A stretch of DNA of 64,000 nucleotides from Aptenodytes patagonicus (Eukaryota > Chordata > Aves > Sphenisciformes > Spheniscidae), in NCBI RefSeq assembly GCF_965638725.1, contig NC_134949.1:121271794-121335793 (forward strand), in the 5' to 3' direction. The notes under the pieces are model-generated. The model ran no database searches. It was not told the DNA's origin and saw only the letters and a list, made by a program, of their open reading frames with translations. Below are positions 1 to 10,259 of this stretch, one piece after another; positions within the stretch are counted from its first letter, which is position 1; the number at the start of each line of letters is the position of its first letter. Both the position numbers and the translations under genes were made by a program.

Positions 1-452
1 TCTGATGGGAGAGCATGAACATTTGTGTGCCAATATTGGAAGTCAGATTGCTGGTGGCTTCTCTGTTCATTCAGCAACTGCTTCGGCCATGCTGCCAACT
101 CCATGCTTCTCACCACTGTCCTAGAGCAGTCCTTATGAAGACTTTACCTTAGAGTAAAATGCACTGCTGCCTTTGCACATCATGGGTTTAGGGGAGGGCA
201 ATGGTGCTATTGCACAGCAGCTGCCTTCCTTCCAGCCCAACCATATGCTGTTCATCTTCCCTGAGAGACTCCTGGCTGCTGCTGTTCCCATGCCATTCTT
301 CATTCCCATAAAATGGTGAGATTTTTCTTCTGACTGTGCTTGAACATAATGCCCATGTAATAACATTTCCTATAAGCATGTTAGAGAGCAGATATGTATG
401 TCAAGAGTAAATAGCAGATGAACAAAATTGTTCCTCCATTACAGGCTTAGAG

Positions 453-458
453 TTTAAT
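453..458 (-). terminator. possible poly(A) signal of CLDN17
   Basis: The minus strand reads ATTAAA about 60 nt downstream of the CLDN17 stop codon. This is the commonest variant of the vertebrate polyadenylation hexamer. No AATAAA was seen between the stop codon and the window edge, so the true 3' end could also lie outside the window. Confidence 0.3.
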
Positions 459-518
459 TAGACACTGAAGTCAATCAGTACATATCGACATGCTAAGCAG
501 AAAGAGCACATGTAGCAA

Positions 519-1187
519 CTACACATAGGCATGCACGCTTAGGGACGGCCCTCCTGCAAAGTCAAGTTTGTGCAATCTGTGACAGGAAAGCGATGGATAC
601 CTGGATTTTGAGGATGTATCAGCCCAGCACCAGAAGCTACAGTACATTGCTCCCGCAGCGATGAGAAGTGCAGCGCTCACCCAGCCCACATAGAGAGCAG
701 CTCCTAGTTCTCGTTTCAGTGACGTAGGGACTTTTGGATCATAGAAGTCACGAATGATGCTACCTCCAGTCCAGGACACGGGGATCAGAACGAGGATGCC
801 CGTCAGTAGAAAGGCAACTCCAGCTGCCAGTATGAAGATACTGATGCCCTGGGGATCCTCCTTGGCCCTGTGAGTGTACTTCACACCAACAATGGCCATC
901 AAAAAGGAAATGATTGACAGGACCACTGCAAAGCACATGAGGGCTCTGAACGCCTCCAAGGGTGGGGGGAGAGCCAGGACAGAGTCGTAGAATTTGCACT
1001 GCAGCCTGATGCCCAGCTGACTGATGCAGTCCATCCACAGTCCTTCCCAGATGGTCTCAAACACCACGATGTTGCCACCAATGTAGGCAGAAACTCTCCA
1101 CTGCGGCATAACTGTGGCTGCCAAAGTCGCAACCATGCCGACACCTCCAAATATTAGACCAGTGATTTGTAACACACAGCAAGCCAT
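519..1187 (-). CDS. CLDN17: claudin-17, tight-junction channel protein
   Basis: A 222-residue claudin in one uninterrupted reading frame. Seen: four hydrophobic spans at about residues 8-28, 82-102, 117-138 and 163-185. The first extracellular loop carries W30, the G49-L50-W51 signature, and C54 and C64, which form the conserved disulfide. The protein ends HAYV, a PDZ-ligand type terminus that in claudins binds ZO proteins. It is CLDN17 rather than CLDN8 because of LQCKFY at 62-67, LALPP at 71-75, LIPVSWT at 134-140 and KRELGAAL at 158-165. K65, known to be needed for anion selectivity in human claudin-17, is present. The start was set at the ATG at 1187: it has A at -3 and G at +4 and gives the usual family length of 224 or so. 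The in-frame extension upstream begins only with TTG. The cytoplasmic tail (about 186-222) is diverged from mammalian copies. CLDN8 lies about 13 kb upstream on the same strand. Confidence 0.95.
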   Translation of the reverse strand: MACCVLQITGLIFGGVGMVATLAATVMPQWRVSAYIGGNIVVFETIWEGLWMDCISQLGIRLQCKFYDSVLALPPPLEAFRALMCFAVVLSIISFLMAIVGVKYTHRAKEDPQGISIFILAAGVAFLLTGILVLIPVSWTGGSIIRDFYDPKVPTSLKRELGAALYVGWVSAALLIAAGAMYCSFWCWADTSSKSRYPSLSCHRLHKLDFAGGPSLSVHAYV

Positions 1188-1370
1188 GCTTCTTCTGAAA
1201 AGACACCTCAAGCGAGGTGGCCTAGAAGTCTTCCAAAATCACTTTTTCATAGAAGAAATGTAAAGTATGAGAGGGAATATTTTCTCCAGTAGTTTCCTCA
1301 TACAGCAAGTTGTTGGGTTTTTTTTAAAAGCAGCTCGCTTCAGTCTAAGGTTCAGACAGGTGGAAATCCA
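1188..1370 (-). other. CLDN17 5' leader with a possible splice acceptor
   Basis: This is the transcribed leader predicted from the TATA-like box at 1395-1404. Directly before the start codon the minus strand reads tgtcttttcag followed by aagaagc and ATG. The pyrimidine-rich run and AG (at 1195-1196) look like a 3' splice site that would place the exon boundary 7 nt before the start codon. Mammalian CLDN17 is described as a single coding exon, so a spliced leader is an inference; an unspliced leader of about 180 nt is equally possible. Confidence 0.35.
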
Positions 1371-1394
1371 TTTCTGACTGGCTAGAAGGACCTG

Positions 1395-1465
1395 CTATTT
1401 ATTTGCTTTGAAATCCCCTCTGACTACAGCGCCTACCCATCAAGCCTAACAAGTTTCCAGCCAAT
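1395..1465 (-). promoter_or_regulatory. predicted CLDN17 core promoter (TATA-like box and CCAAT box)
   Basis: On the minus strand AAATAAATAG at 1395-1404 resembles a TATA box. A CCAAT box, inverted relative to the gene, lies at 1461-1465 about 60 bp further upstream. This spacing fits a start site near 1365, about 180 nt before the start codon. It is a positional argument only; AT-rich DNA gives such matches by chance. Confidence 0.4.
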
Positions 1466-2860
1466 AGGAACCTAGGAGGGGTGTGTCATAGTTGATTTTA
1501 CTGCTTCTCATAGTGTGTCTGTAGTGATGCTATAATTAAGTAAGTGTCAGGGATTCAATTAAAGGTACCTAATTGCAGGGCTAATAATTTCTTAACTGCA
1601 AGACTGCAGCTATGTTGAAATTTAGTACACAAAGTCTGAACTTCCCTCTGTTAAAATATTATGTAAAACAGTTGTTCTTATGAAAAAAGCTAAACTTGGA
1701 CTTGGAGTTGGACTTCCTTTCTAAGTGCTACAGCCCTGGGAAAACATCTGATTTTTTTTTCAAATCAAGCTAGGAGGTACTTGGTGTTGCTATTTAATGT
1801 AGATTCTTCATTCTGATCAAATACAAAAGTATAATCATGATATTAGACAGGTACAGGAAAGTCAAGTATTCCAATCAACATCAAAGCTTTACTCTACCAG
1901 CTGCATAGTTCACAAGGACGACAAAGAAAATAGCTGGCAAAGTTTCACAGCTTCTGCTTTTGAATCCACAAGTAAGGTCGCTGTTAGGAAAGAATCCTCT
2001 ATGAGACTCTCTCCCCATTAGAAGGATGGTGTCATTATGTTCCATACTAATAATCTTCTCCAGGTAACATTAGGAAGGGTTGGGGGCAATTGTCTAATAT
2101 GAAAAGGATGAGCTTTTCTTTCAGTGTACAATGCATCTTGAAAGAAGTCAGAGATCCCTCCCACAAGCATGTGTATCAGCTTGCACAGATAGCTACAAGC
2201 CTGGACAAAAAAGCACACGAAAGACTGATTTGCCTTGGGCAAGCTAGGAATAACTGCTGCATTATGATTTTTTTACTTTCTTCTCCCTACCTTGAGGTAA
2301 TAGTATATGATGACAACTCATGGGTGTTGTTGAAATTGATGTGTTTCTGGTTACTCCAGCTCTTTGAACCAATGGGGCTAGTAAAAAAAAAAAGAGTTGG
2401 CCCACTAAAGACAATGAAGGCCCCTAGAAGTGCTGTCGAAGAACGACATATTCTTCAATTGCTTGTGGGTTGTAGTGTTGTGGGCTCTGTGTGTTTGGAA
2501 ATATCAGACATTGCCTTTGATGGTATTAATTTAGTTACAGCCTTAGGTGCCTACACAACATATTCAAAGCAAAAGCTAAAACCCATGAAAAGTGAATTGC
2601 CCATCTAAACCACTCACAGCCCACAAAATCCCCTCCTTCCTGCAGTTACTAACTGTAAGGAAGGAGTGTCAGATAATGCAAGTTATATAGTATAATAGTA
2701 CATGTCCACGTGGAAAATATTCCCAAGGGATCTGGGCAATTCATTTTTGCCTTCAAGTCTGCTAGCAGGAATCTGGAGAGAAAAAATGTCTTCAGCTAAG
2801 ATGTAAAATGTAACCTTTAGAAACTAAATACATTATCAGATTGTTCTTATAGAGAGATGA
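1466..2860. other. intergenic DNA upstream of CLDN17, no gene seen
   Basis: AT-rich sequence without recognisable coding exons. The longest open frame (2090-2608, plus, about 172 codons opening with TTG) has no recognisable domain, has an A-tract inside it, and is judged to be chance. Distal regulatory sequence for CLDN17 could lie here, but no specific site stands out. Confidence 0.5.
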
Positions 2861-2864
2861 ATAT

Positions 2865-2995
2865 CGCATCACTTTTCTGCAAAATTCTAAAAGAATCCTG
2901 TGATGCAGAAAAGTTAAGGCACTTTGCTCAGTGCCACAAAGAAAGAGGTGGTAGAGATGAAATCAGAAGTCATAGATGGTTACCTGCCTAAAAGA
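2865..2995 (+). mobile_element. decayed MIR-like SINE fragment
   Basis: The run aaagttaaggcactttgctc, followed by a degenerate 'cacaaagaaagaggtggtagagatgaa'-like segment, follows the order of the MIR segment 'gaggttaagtaacttgccc / cacacag / gcagagccgggatt', and the following bases resemble the MIR 'aggtct-cctgactcc' end. Similarity is by eye and patchy, so the boundaries are approximate. Confidence 0.4.
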
Positions 2996-2999
2996 AACT

Positions 3000-5900
3000 C
3001 CTTTCTCTGGCAGGAGACTGCTCCCTTAGAAAAAGACTGCACACAAGACCTGTGCTATTTAACTTGAGTACAGTCTCCATTCATCTTGTAGGACCTTTTT
3101 ACCTCTGAATTCTCAAAACTGTTTTTTGATTTGTTATTTTAACTTCAAAAAAGAAATCAACTTATTATGGAAAAGCCCTCTCAAAACTAGCATTTAAATG
3201 TCATTTTTTCAACAGAAAAACTCTTTGTGCAACATTTTCCGGCAGCCAGCTCTTGAAGATATACACAGCTGGAAAACAGACCATGCCTAATGCCCTGAAT
3301 CTGTTTATCTGACTGCCTTATCTATCAGGATTGCTCTGAAATAATTTTTCCTTACATGACTCTGGGAGGGTCAGCCATTGAGGTCATGCATAACATTACA
3401 CTCTGTGACAGTCAGGGCATGGTTTGTATAGAAGATGAACTGCTCACAGAAATACTATTAAAATGCATCATAAGCTGGTTGTGTGGCAATACATCCAGAC
3501 AGCGCTAAACAGTTGAGTAGCTTTTTGATCTTTAATCGGAAGTAGTACCTATGGTGAGTGACATCCAGTGTAGGTGTAGGCATAAGAGAGGAACACCCAG
3601 GCTACACTGCTGCATGTACTGTCCAGTGGCAGGATGGTTCTTGTTATTGAAACCTGAGGGGAAGGAAGCAGGAAAGGAAAACCAATAAACGGCAGTTTTG
3701 AAACTTGAAGATAAATTTCAGAAATGAAAATGAGCTACAGGAGACAGGTTGAAAAAAAAAATCAAGAAACACTACCAATATCTTGGAAACTCATGAGGAC
3801 TGGAAAATCTCATCAACCTCTTAAATGCCAATGAGTCCCTGGCTTTGCTAATCACTGGAAGATTACCTTTTGCAGAAAAGTCCTGTGTTTGAATCAGCCT
3901 GGAGGAGCTCTTACACCCTTGTATACCCTAGAGAACTGTACCTCCATTTAAAGGCTCACCTCACCTCTCAGAAAGAAATGCTTAGTTGACTAAGTTACTT
4001 CAAAATCACTCTGAGCAGCAGACAGCTCTTAAAGTAGAAATTAAATACATACTTACATGGTGGGCATGGCAGATACAATGGCTTTAGTGCCAGGTGAGAA
4101 GAGATAAAAGGAAAACCCCATCTACACCTGACTAGACTTTAGAAGTCTCCTCATTCTGCATATCATCCATCTATTATGCTCTTTGGATGCTTACCTGCCT
4201 CAAGACGAGAATACCAGTTCTTATGCAAACATGTCCACCCCAAAATTTGCCTTCAAAGAGGAAAATAGGCAACTGAGGAAGCACATAGCCTTTACACCTA
4301 ATCTTTCCCTGGGTCTCTGTTCAGATTTACACTTTCTCTTCCCTTCACATCAGGATGTTCATTTGAACCTTTTCCTGGGGCGATATCTTCTGTTCCCTCC
4401 CTACCTTTTAAAATGCTGATACCCCTTGAAAAGGAGGAAGTACAGCATCTCCAGTCCACTTGATTAACAGAACCTGTCAATGATCCCCAAGTGCTTAATT
4501 AATTATAGGCATCAATAATGTAAACACTTAACTGCCTCCCAGAAAGCAGGTTTCATTCCTCTATGTAGATCTTGTATATACACTGAATTTGAGAGTCCTT
4601 CTACATACACATGCACCTACATATAGACAAAGAGACTTTAATCTTGTACAAATGTATAACTGTAATGTACATAGTTCATTATAAGCTCTCATCAAGAATA
4701 GATAGGTTGGTTATGCTACGGGCTAATGAGCTAAACTGAAGGTTCAGTAACATTTTTGGAACAGGCAAATATGCAGATTTACAAAAGCACACTTTAGATT
4801 AGTGATTACTAAGAGTTACACTTAAGTCTCTTAACCTCCCAGAGGCTGCAGTTATCCAGTAAGGCCGCAAAGCTGCCTAACCACCTGCAGAGTCTGGCAA
4901 TGGAGAGTCCAGCGGGCTGTGGCTCTGCAGTCACTCTGCATCCTGTCCCCTTGGGCAGAGGTGCTGGGTGAAGCCACGCAGACCTAGATCATCCTCTACA
5001 TGTAAAATCTGCTTTAAGCGTACAACAAATAGGGTTAGGATTGTCTGCGGATCATTTGTTTTGGAAACACATGTGAATGGCATCAGTTCCTCCCTGCTTG
5101 TGGCTTCCACTAGTCCATTCATTACATGCTGGGTTAACCACTTCGTCTTCAACTATTTACAAGGGCTGGTCAATGAAAACATAGTTGAGTTAACGGTTCT
5201 GTTACTTTCTATGGTATTTTGATTGACTACTGTATTTTGAGCCTATTGGTGAAGCAAAAGGTTACTTTGATTCTGTTTTAATTCAGGAGAAAATGGACTG
5301 AAGCCACAGAGGCCTTTTCATTTGTGCAAACTTTAATATTGCTGCCTGCACATATGTTAAAAGATGAAGGCACATCTCCTTCCCCCTCTCTTCAAGCGTG
5401 GCACATTTTGGAGTGAGAGGAACATCTGCTCAGTGTAGCTTAGAGAGGGATTTCCCCCAGACGCATAACAGGCACTGTACTTGGGCACTGACCTCTAACT
5501 CTAGCTTTGAGGCAACCCATGACTGACAGTTGAATTGAAAAGAACTAATATTTATTTTCCGTCATCTTCCTCAGCGTGCCTCAAATTCACAGCCTGACAA
5601 AACTGCCAAACTCTTAATGATATTCCACGTCTGAGGAAGCCTGTCTCCTGGACACTGTGAATGAACTCCAGTTCAGTGTAATAAAACCCTACAGTAATAA
5701 AATATTAAATACTCCTTTGAGTATTTAATCCAGCTAAACTGCTTCAGGCTTTTACAAGGTATTTGTCACCTCAATACTTGCGTACAGGGAGCAGCCATCC
5801 TGATAGAAGTAGAACCTGCCAGAAAATATGCTGTCTTACTTTGCTGTTTAATGACAGGACCTCAGAGCATTTTGGGGGTGCATTTGATTGCGCAGTTCAC

Positions 5901-7819
5901 ATTAAGCTATTGGAACTATAACAGTGGCAAATTCCCAAGGCAGTATTGATTGTTTTCATAAGGGTTAGCAGCAGGGTATACAGTTAGGCTATTACTGGAT
6001 GAAGCACAGGGGAACTCCTTTATTTATATGATTTACTGTGATGGAATAAAAGAGGAGGCGAAGGTATATTGTGGCAGTGATGGCCTAAACATAGATGAGA
6101 GGCAAGGTTTGTAGAAAGAGGTAATAGGTTTTGTTAGACTACCTGATACTGTTAGAAACAAGCTCCTAGGCTCAGAATCCCAAGAAAGATTGCTTTTGGG
6201 GCACAGCATAAAAATACACCCTTGAACTAGCTTTCCAGTAACCAAGCAGTGCAGGTAACTAAAGAAGTAATTCTCAAACTTGGAAGAATGGGGGTTTTTC
6301 CCATCTTTCTCAGTCATAATTTGGGCTCCTCCCTGTCCAGTCCGGTCCCCCTCACTTTTTGGCCTCTCCCAAACCCCACCTCCTGAATGTAACTAACTAC
6401 ACTGTTAATTTCCACCTCCAGAATAAACCCTAGCAGCATGAGCTCCACTAGCTTCAACCTCGTGCACCCAATAACACCCCCAAACCTGTCATCTCAGCAC
6501 ACAACAGGGTCACCCTCTACCCCCACACTCTCCCCTTTCTCTCTCTACGCAAATCCAGAGTCCTTTATGAAACCTCTGTGCTTCTGGCCAGGATGTTCCA
6601 TTACTCCTCTCTCGTTAGGATTGGGATTCACCTCTTCCCTGGGACATCCTGGCTGACTTTCCCTGGCTGGCAAGCTGGGCGTCCCCTAGGAAGGAGCAGC
6701 ATAGCCCCTGCCCGTTGGGCCTGCGTAGCTGGCAGAGTTCATCTCCCGATTTACCTCGGTTCCCCTTCAAACAGAGGGAGAGGAGAGGATGCGGAGGAGG
6801 AGGGAAGCCCTGCCCAGCCAACCAGCTGTTCCTGCACTCACACAAAAACCCCTCTTCCTGGAAGTCATAAATCACTTTGGATTTGTGCTGGCACAGAGAC
6901 CAAAGCAGGAGTATTTTGCAGGAAGCAATTAATCTTTGTCACTTACTCTCAGAACACCCTCTCCAGCATCATGAGTCGTAGCAGCTCCAAGGATGCACCA
7001 CTGTCACCGTAATTTTGCACATTGATGCATCAGCCCGCAAGGGCTCAAATGATTCACCAGTGTGGACACACTGCTTCCCCCCAGGGACAATCCAGCGCTG
7101 TTCCCAATTGCAGCATACTATATAGCCAGTCAAAATATGAACTTCTTTGTCCATGATCAAGCAGTAGCTGCTTTCATTCCAGATCTGAAATGTGTAGTTT
7201 AGCACAGAGTGCAGTACTTCAGAAGAAGGAGGAATGTCTAGTAACTATTTCTACCAACCATGTGTTGGGAGTTAAGGGGCTGGAAGTTAGGAAAGGGAAA
7301 GGAAAAAAGATAGAAAACACTCTGATATGTGCAGACTGACTTAAAAACAAGTATAAAATGGAGGAGGGAAAGGCCTCAGCAAATGTGATGCTTTTATGTT
7401 GGAATGGAACAGGGCTCACATTGTGAGACAGAAAGTGGTATGTGAAGGATCGTTAAGATGAGAGGATCTGTATCTCTGCAGAAGACCATTGCCAATGAGG
7501 TGAAAGTGCCTGGAGCACTGAGGGAGAACAACTCCTCTGATCCTGATCACGTTATTCTTTATTAATTAGACTGAACAGCTTAGGGACATGAATGTGGATG
7601 AGGCTTAAAAATTCCTTAGGAAGTGTCTGAAATGTGAGTCCCATCAGGAAGGAAAGGAGAGACTTGTAAGAGTAAGGTTGATAGTTGGATGAATAACTCC
7701 ACAGAGAAGGTATTTGGTAGAAGAACAGAAAAGGTAACCAACCAGCAAAGAAAATGTATCTAAGACGTCAGAAAATGTAAGGGGAAAATGAGACTCAATA
7801 AAAGTCAATCCAAATCAGG
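3000..7819. other. intergenic DNA, no gene seen
   Basis: About 4.8 kb with no supportable exon. Open frames are short (under 150 codons) and overlap on both strands without recognisable motifs. It contains one perfect AT-rich hairpin at 5704-5729. A slightly more GC-rich stretch at about 6310-6860 is pyrimidine-rich on the plus strand but shows no gene signal. The left part of the decayed CR1 that follows may begin within the last few hundred bases. Confidence 0.5.
5704..5729. repeat. perfect 11-bp inverted repeat (hairpin, 4-nt loop)
   Basis: The arm attaaatactc at 5704-5714 and its exact reverse complement gagtatttaat at 5719-5729 are separated by cttt. It is AT-rich and stands alone in non-coding sequence. 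It may be chance, or part of an old palindromic element. Confidence 0.7.
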
Positions 7820-9365
7820 CTTTTCAAAAATTGGAATAAAAAAGGTGCTACAGGCATACAGATAATACGGAACAGCAAGGGAAGAGGCATGCTAGGCTGT
7901 GAGCATGAGTCTGAGAAAGGTAGTTAGCCCTCCTCTTCTTTGAATTCAAGTAACCACAAGGATATAGAAGAAGGAGAGCACAACAGAATTACAATACTGT
8001 ATCCAAGGTAGATAAAAAACTCCAAATCTTTATGAGCACAAACTGAAGAGAGTCATTTCCACTGAAGGAAATTCAGCATGTGCAGTTCCAAATCTGGTAG
8101 CAAGGACTGTTAGCAAACGTGTCAAATCGGGAGCGATACTGTGTGTCTGGAGAACAGCGAAACTAAGGGAATGAGTGGGGAGGTGGAAAACCATGTGCAC
8201 AACTAGAAACACATTAGTCAGAATCTAATAGTATAAGATGATTCAAAATCTGTTGTGAAGAATAAACATCTAGAAGTATATGGAAAGTTAAATAAAATGC
8301 AGCATGGACTTAGCAAAAATAGATTCAGTTTTTGTTTGGTAACATTTTCTAGAAAATAAAAGTTTAGAAAATCTAAACCATTTGGACCTTATTAAAGCAT
8401 CTGACACAGCAGTGGGAAATTAACAGAGACACTGAAGGGATGGAGAAGAGTAAAAATAATGTAATGTGGATGCAGAATCCATGAGTGAGTAAAACAACAA
8501 AAGGATATATCAGAAGGAGAATTATCATGTTCCTATTTCCAGACATTGATTTCTGCTACTGTTGGAGCTAAGGATTTCTCTGGGGTCTCATCTTATTACC
8601 CTCAGGGATCTAGCAATAAAGGAGGAACTGCAGCAAGAAAATTTGCATTAGACACCCAGCTGGTCAATGTACTGTCAGTGGTTAAATCCCACAGCGCAGG
8701 AAGGCTGGTGATCTTGAGGCCTGGAATAATAGAAGTGCAATGCATTTAACATGTTCAAGGGAGGTATTTGCTTCGTTTTGTGAATCATTTACCCCACGCT
8801 ATGATAACCTGCAATGAGTATATTCAGTGTGCTCAGCAGTGGTGAGGCTTCCTCTGGGATTTTTTGTCCAGTTTTGGGCATCAAACTTAAAGAAAGAGGT
8901 GGAGCAGCCAAAAACAACCAGAGGAGGTAAACAAGTATGGGGAGAAATTTAACGAGCGTGCCAGTGAGGAAAGAATTAGAGATGATTAAGCTAAGCAAGA
9001 GAGGTTCAAGAGGTCAGATGGTAACAGTGCTGAAATATGGAAAAGGCTGCCTGCTTTAAAGGAAAGCAGTAGTCTGTTTTCTATGCCTGTTGTTGATGGG
9101 ACAAGAAATAACAGAGCAGCATTAGCCTGCGGTGGGGAGATTTAGCTTAAGCTTCATGAAAACCTTTTCTAATGAAAATTATAATTAAATACTGCTAAGG
9201 ACACCGCAGAGTAGCCACCTCTGGGAGTTTTTATTGCACAAACATCTCTCAGGAATAATTTTGGCATATTTATCCATTGAGAAGAGCAATGGAGTAGTTA
9301 ATAGATATCACCTTTTCTAGAGTGAACTCCACTCACATTGTCTTCTCGTCCTATTTGTCCTCTTT
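7820..9365 (+). mobile_element. ancient, heavily decayed CR1-family LINE
   Basis: No open frame survives, but conceptual translation in shifting frames recovers CR1 reverse-transcriptase landmarks in the right order. They are QHGLSKNRF near 8300 (consensus QHGF-KGRS), LDLIKASDT near 8385 (consensus LDFSKAFDT), a PQGS segment near 8600, KFALDTQL near 8642 (consensus KFADDTKL), a tccagttttgggc stretch near 8868 (consensus CVQFWA), and a gatttagcttaagcttcatg stretch near 9140 (consensus RFRLDIRK). The 3' end matches the amniote CR1 tail that ends in dispersed 'ctctgggagtttttattg' and 'caaacatctctcaggaat' segments. The left edge is uncertain and could be several hundred bases earlier. The younger CR1 copy begins immediately after its 3' end, in the opposite orientation. 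Confidence 0.65.
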
Positions 9366-10245
9366 CATAGAATCATAGAATCATAGAATCATTGAATCAT
9401 TGAGGTTGGAAAAGACCTCTAAGATCATCGAGTCCAACCATTGACCCAACACCACCACCCACTAAACCATGTCCCCAAGCGCCTCATCTACTCATCCTTT
9501 AAATACCTCCAGGGATGGGGACTCAACCACTTCCCTGGGCAGCCTGTTCCAATGTTTAACCACTCTTTCAGTAAAGAAATTTTTCCTCACATCCAATCTA
9601 AACCTCCCCTGGTGCAACTTGAGGCCATTTCCTCTCGTCCTGTCGCTTGTTACTTGGGAGAAGAGACCGACACCCACCTCGCTACAACCTCCTTTCAGGG
9701 AGTTGTAGAGAGCCATGAGGTCTCCCCTCAGCCTCCTTTTCTGCAGGCTAAACAGTCCCAGTTCCCTCAGCCGCTCCTCATAAGACTTGTTCTCCAGACC
9801 CCGCACCAGCCTCGTTGCCCTTCTCTGGACACGCTCCAGCACCTCGATGTCCTTCTTGTAGTGAGGGGCCCAAAACTGAATACAGTATTTGAGGTGTGGC
9901 CTCACCAGGGCCGAGTGCGGGGGGACAATCACATCCCTACTCCTGCTGGCCACACTGCTTCTGATACAGGCCAGGATGTCATTGGCCTTCTTGGCCGCCT
10001 GGGCACACTGCCGGCTCATGTTCAGCCGGCTGTCGACCAGCACCCCCAGGTCCTTTTCCGCCAGGCAGCTTTCCAGCCACTCTTCCCCAAGCCTGTAGCG
10101 TTGCATGGGGTTGTTGTGGCCGAAATGCAGGACCCGGCACTTGGCCTTGCTGAACCTCACACAGTTGGCCTCGGCCCATCGATCCAGCCTGTCCAGGTCC
10201 CTCTGCAGAGCCTTCCTACCCTCGAGCAGATCAACCATGGACCAC
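9366..10245 (-). mobile_element. CR1 LINE, 5'-truncated, well preserved
   Basis: The 3' end, at the left, carries the diagnostic CR1 octamer-type tail (tcatagaatcatagaatc on the plus strand) instead of poly(A), followed by the avian CR1 3' UTR. Reading toward higher coordinates, the minus strand encodes the C-terminal third of the CR1 ORF2 reverse transcriptase. The copy stops abruptly near 10245, inside the reverse transcriptase domain, as expected for 5' truncation during target-primed reverse transcription. No target-site duplication was seen; CR1 insertions normally lack one. Low decay compared with the neighbouring CR1 relic indicates a more recent insertion. It is inactive because most of the element is missing. 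Confidence 0.96.
9462..10238 (-). pseudogene. CR1 ORF2 reverse-transcriptase C-terminal remnant
   Basis: A 248-codon open stretch (10238 down to 9492) shows RT-thumb and C-terminal CR1 motifs in order: [87 protein letters not shown] and [19 protein letters not shown]. The N-terminal endonuclease and the catalytic RT core (including the FADD box) are absent. A TGA at 9492-9494 falls where related copies usually carry an arginine codon, consistent with CpG decay. The frame then continues to a TAG at 9462-9464 that matches the usual family stop. It is a dead fragment with no expected cellular role. The long open frames on the opposite strand here are its shadow. Confidence 0.92.
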
Positions 10246-10259
10246 CTCCCACGAGTAAA

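Noticed and set aside
1188..1211. N-terminal extension of CLDN17 by 8 residues
   Set aside because: The upstream in-frame codon is TTG, not ATG, and the ATG at 1187 has a strong Kozak context and aligns with the claudin N-terminus.
2090..2608. 172-codon open frame near CLDN17
   Set aside because: It opens with TTG, has no domain or family resemblance and contains an A-tract; this length is plausible by chance in 64 kb read in six frames.
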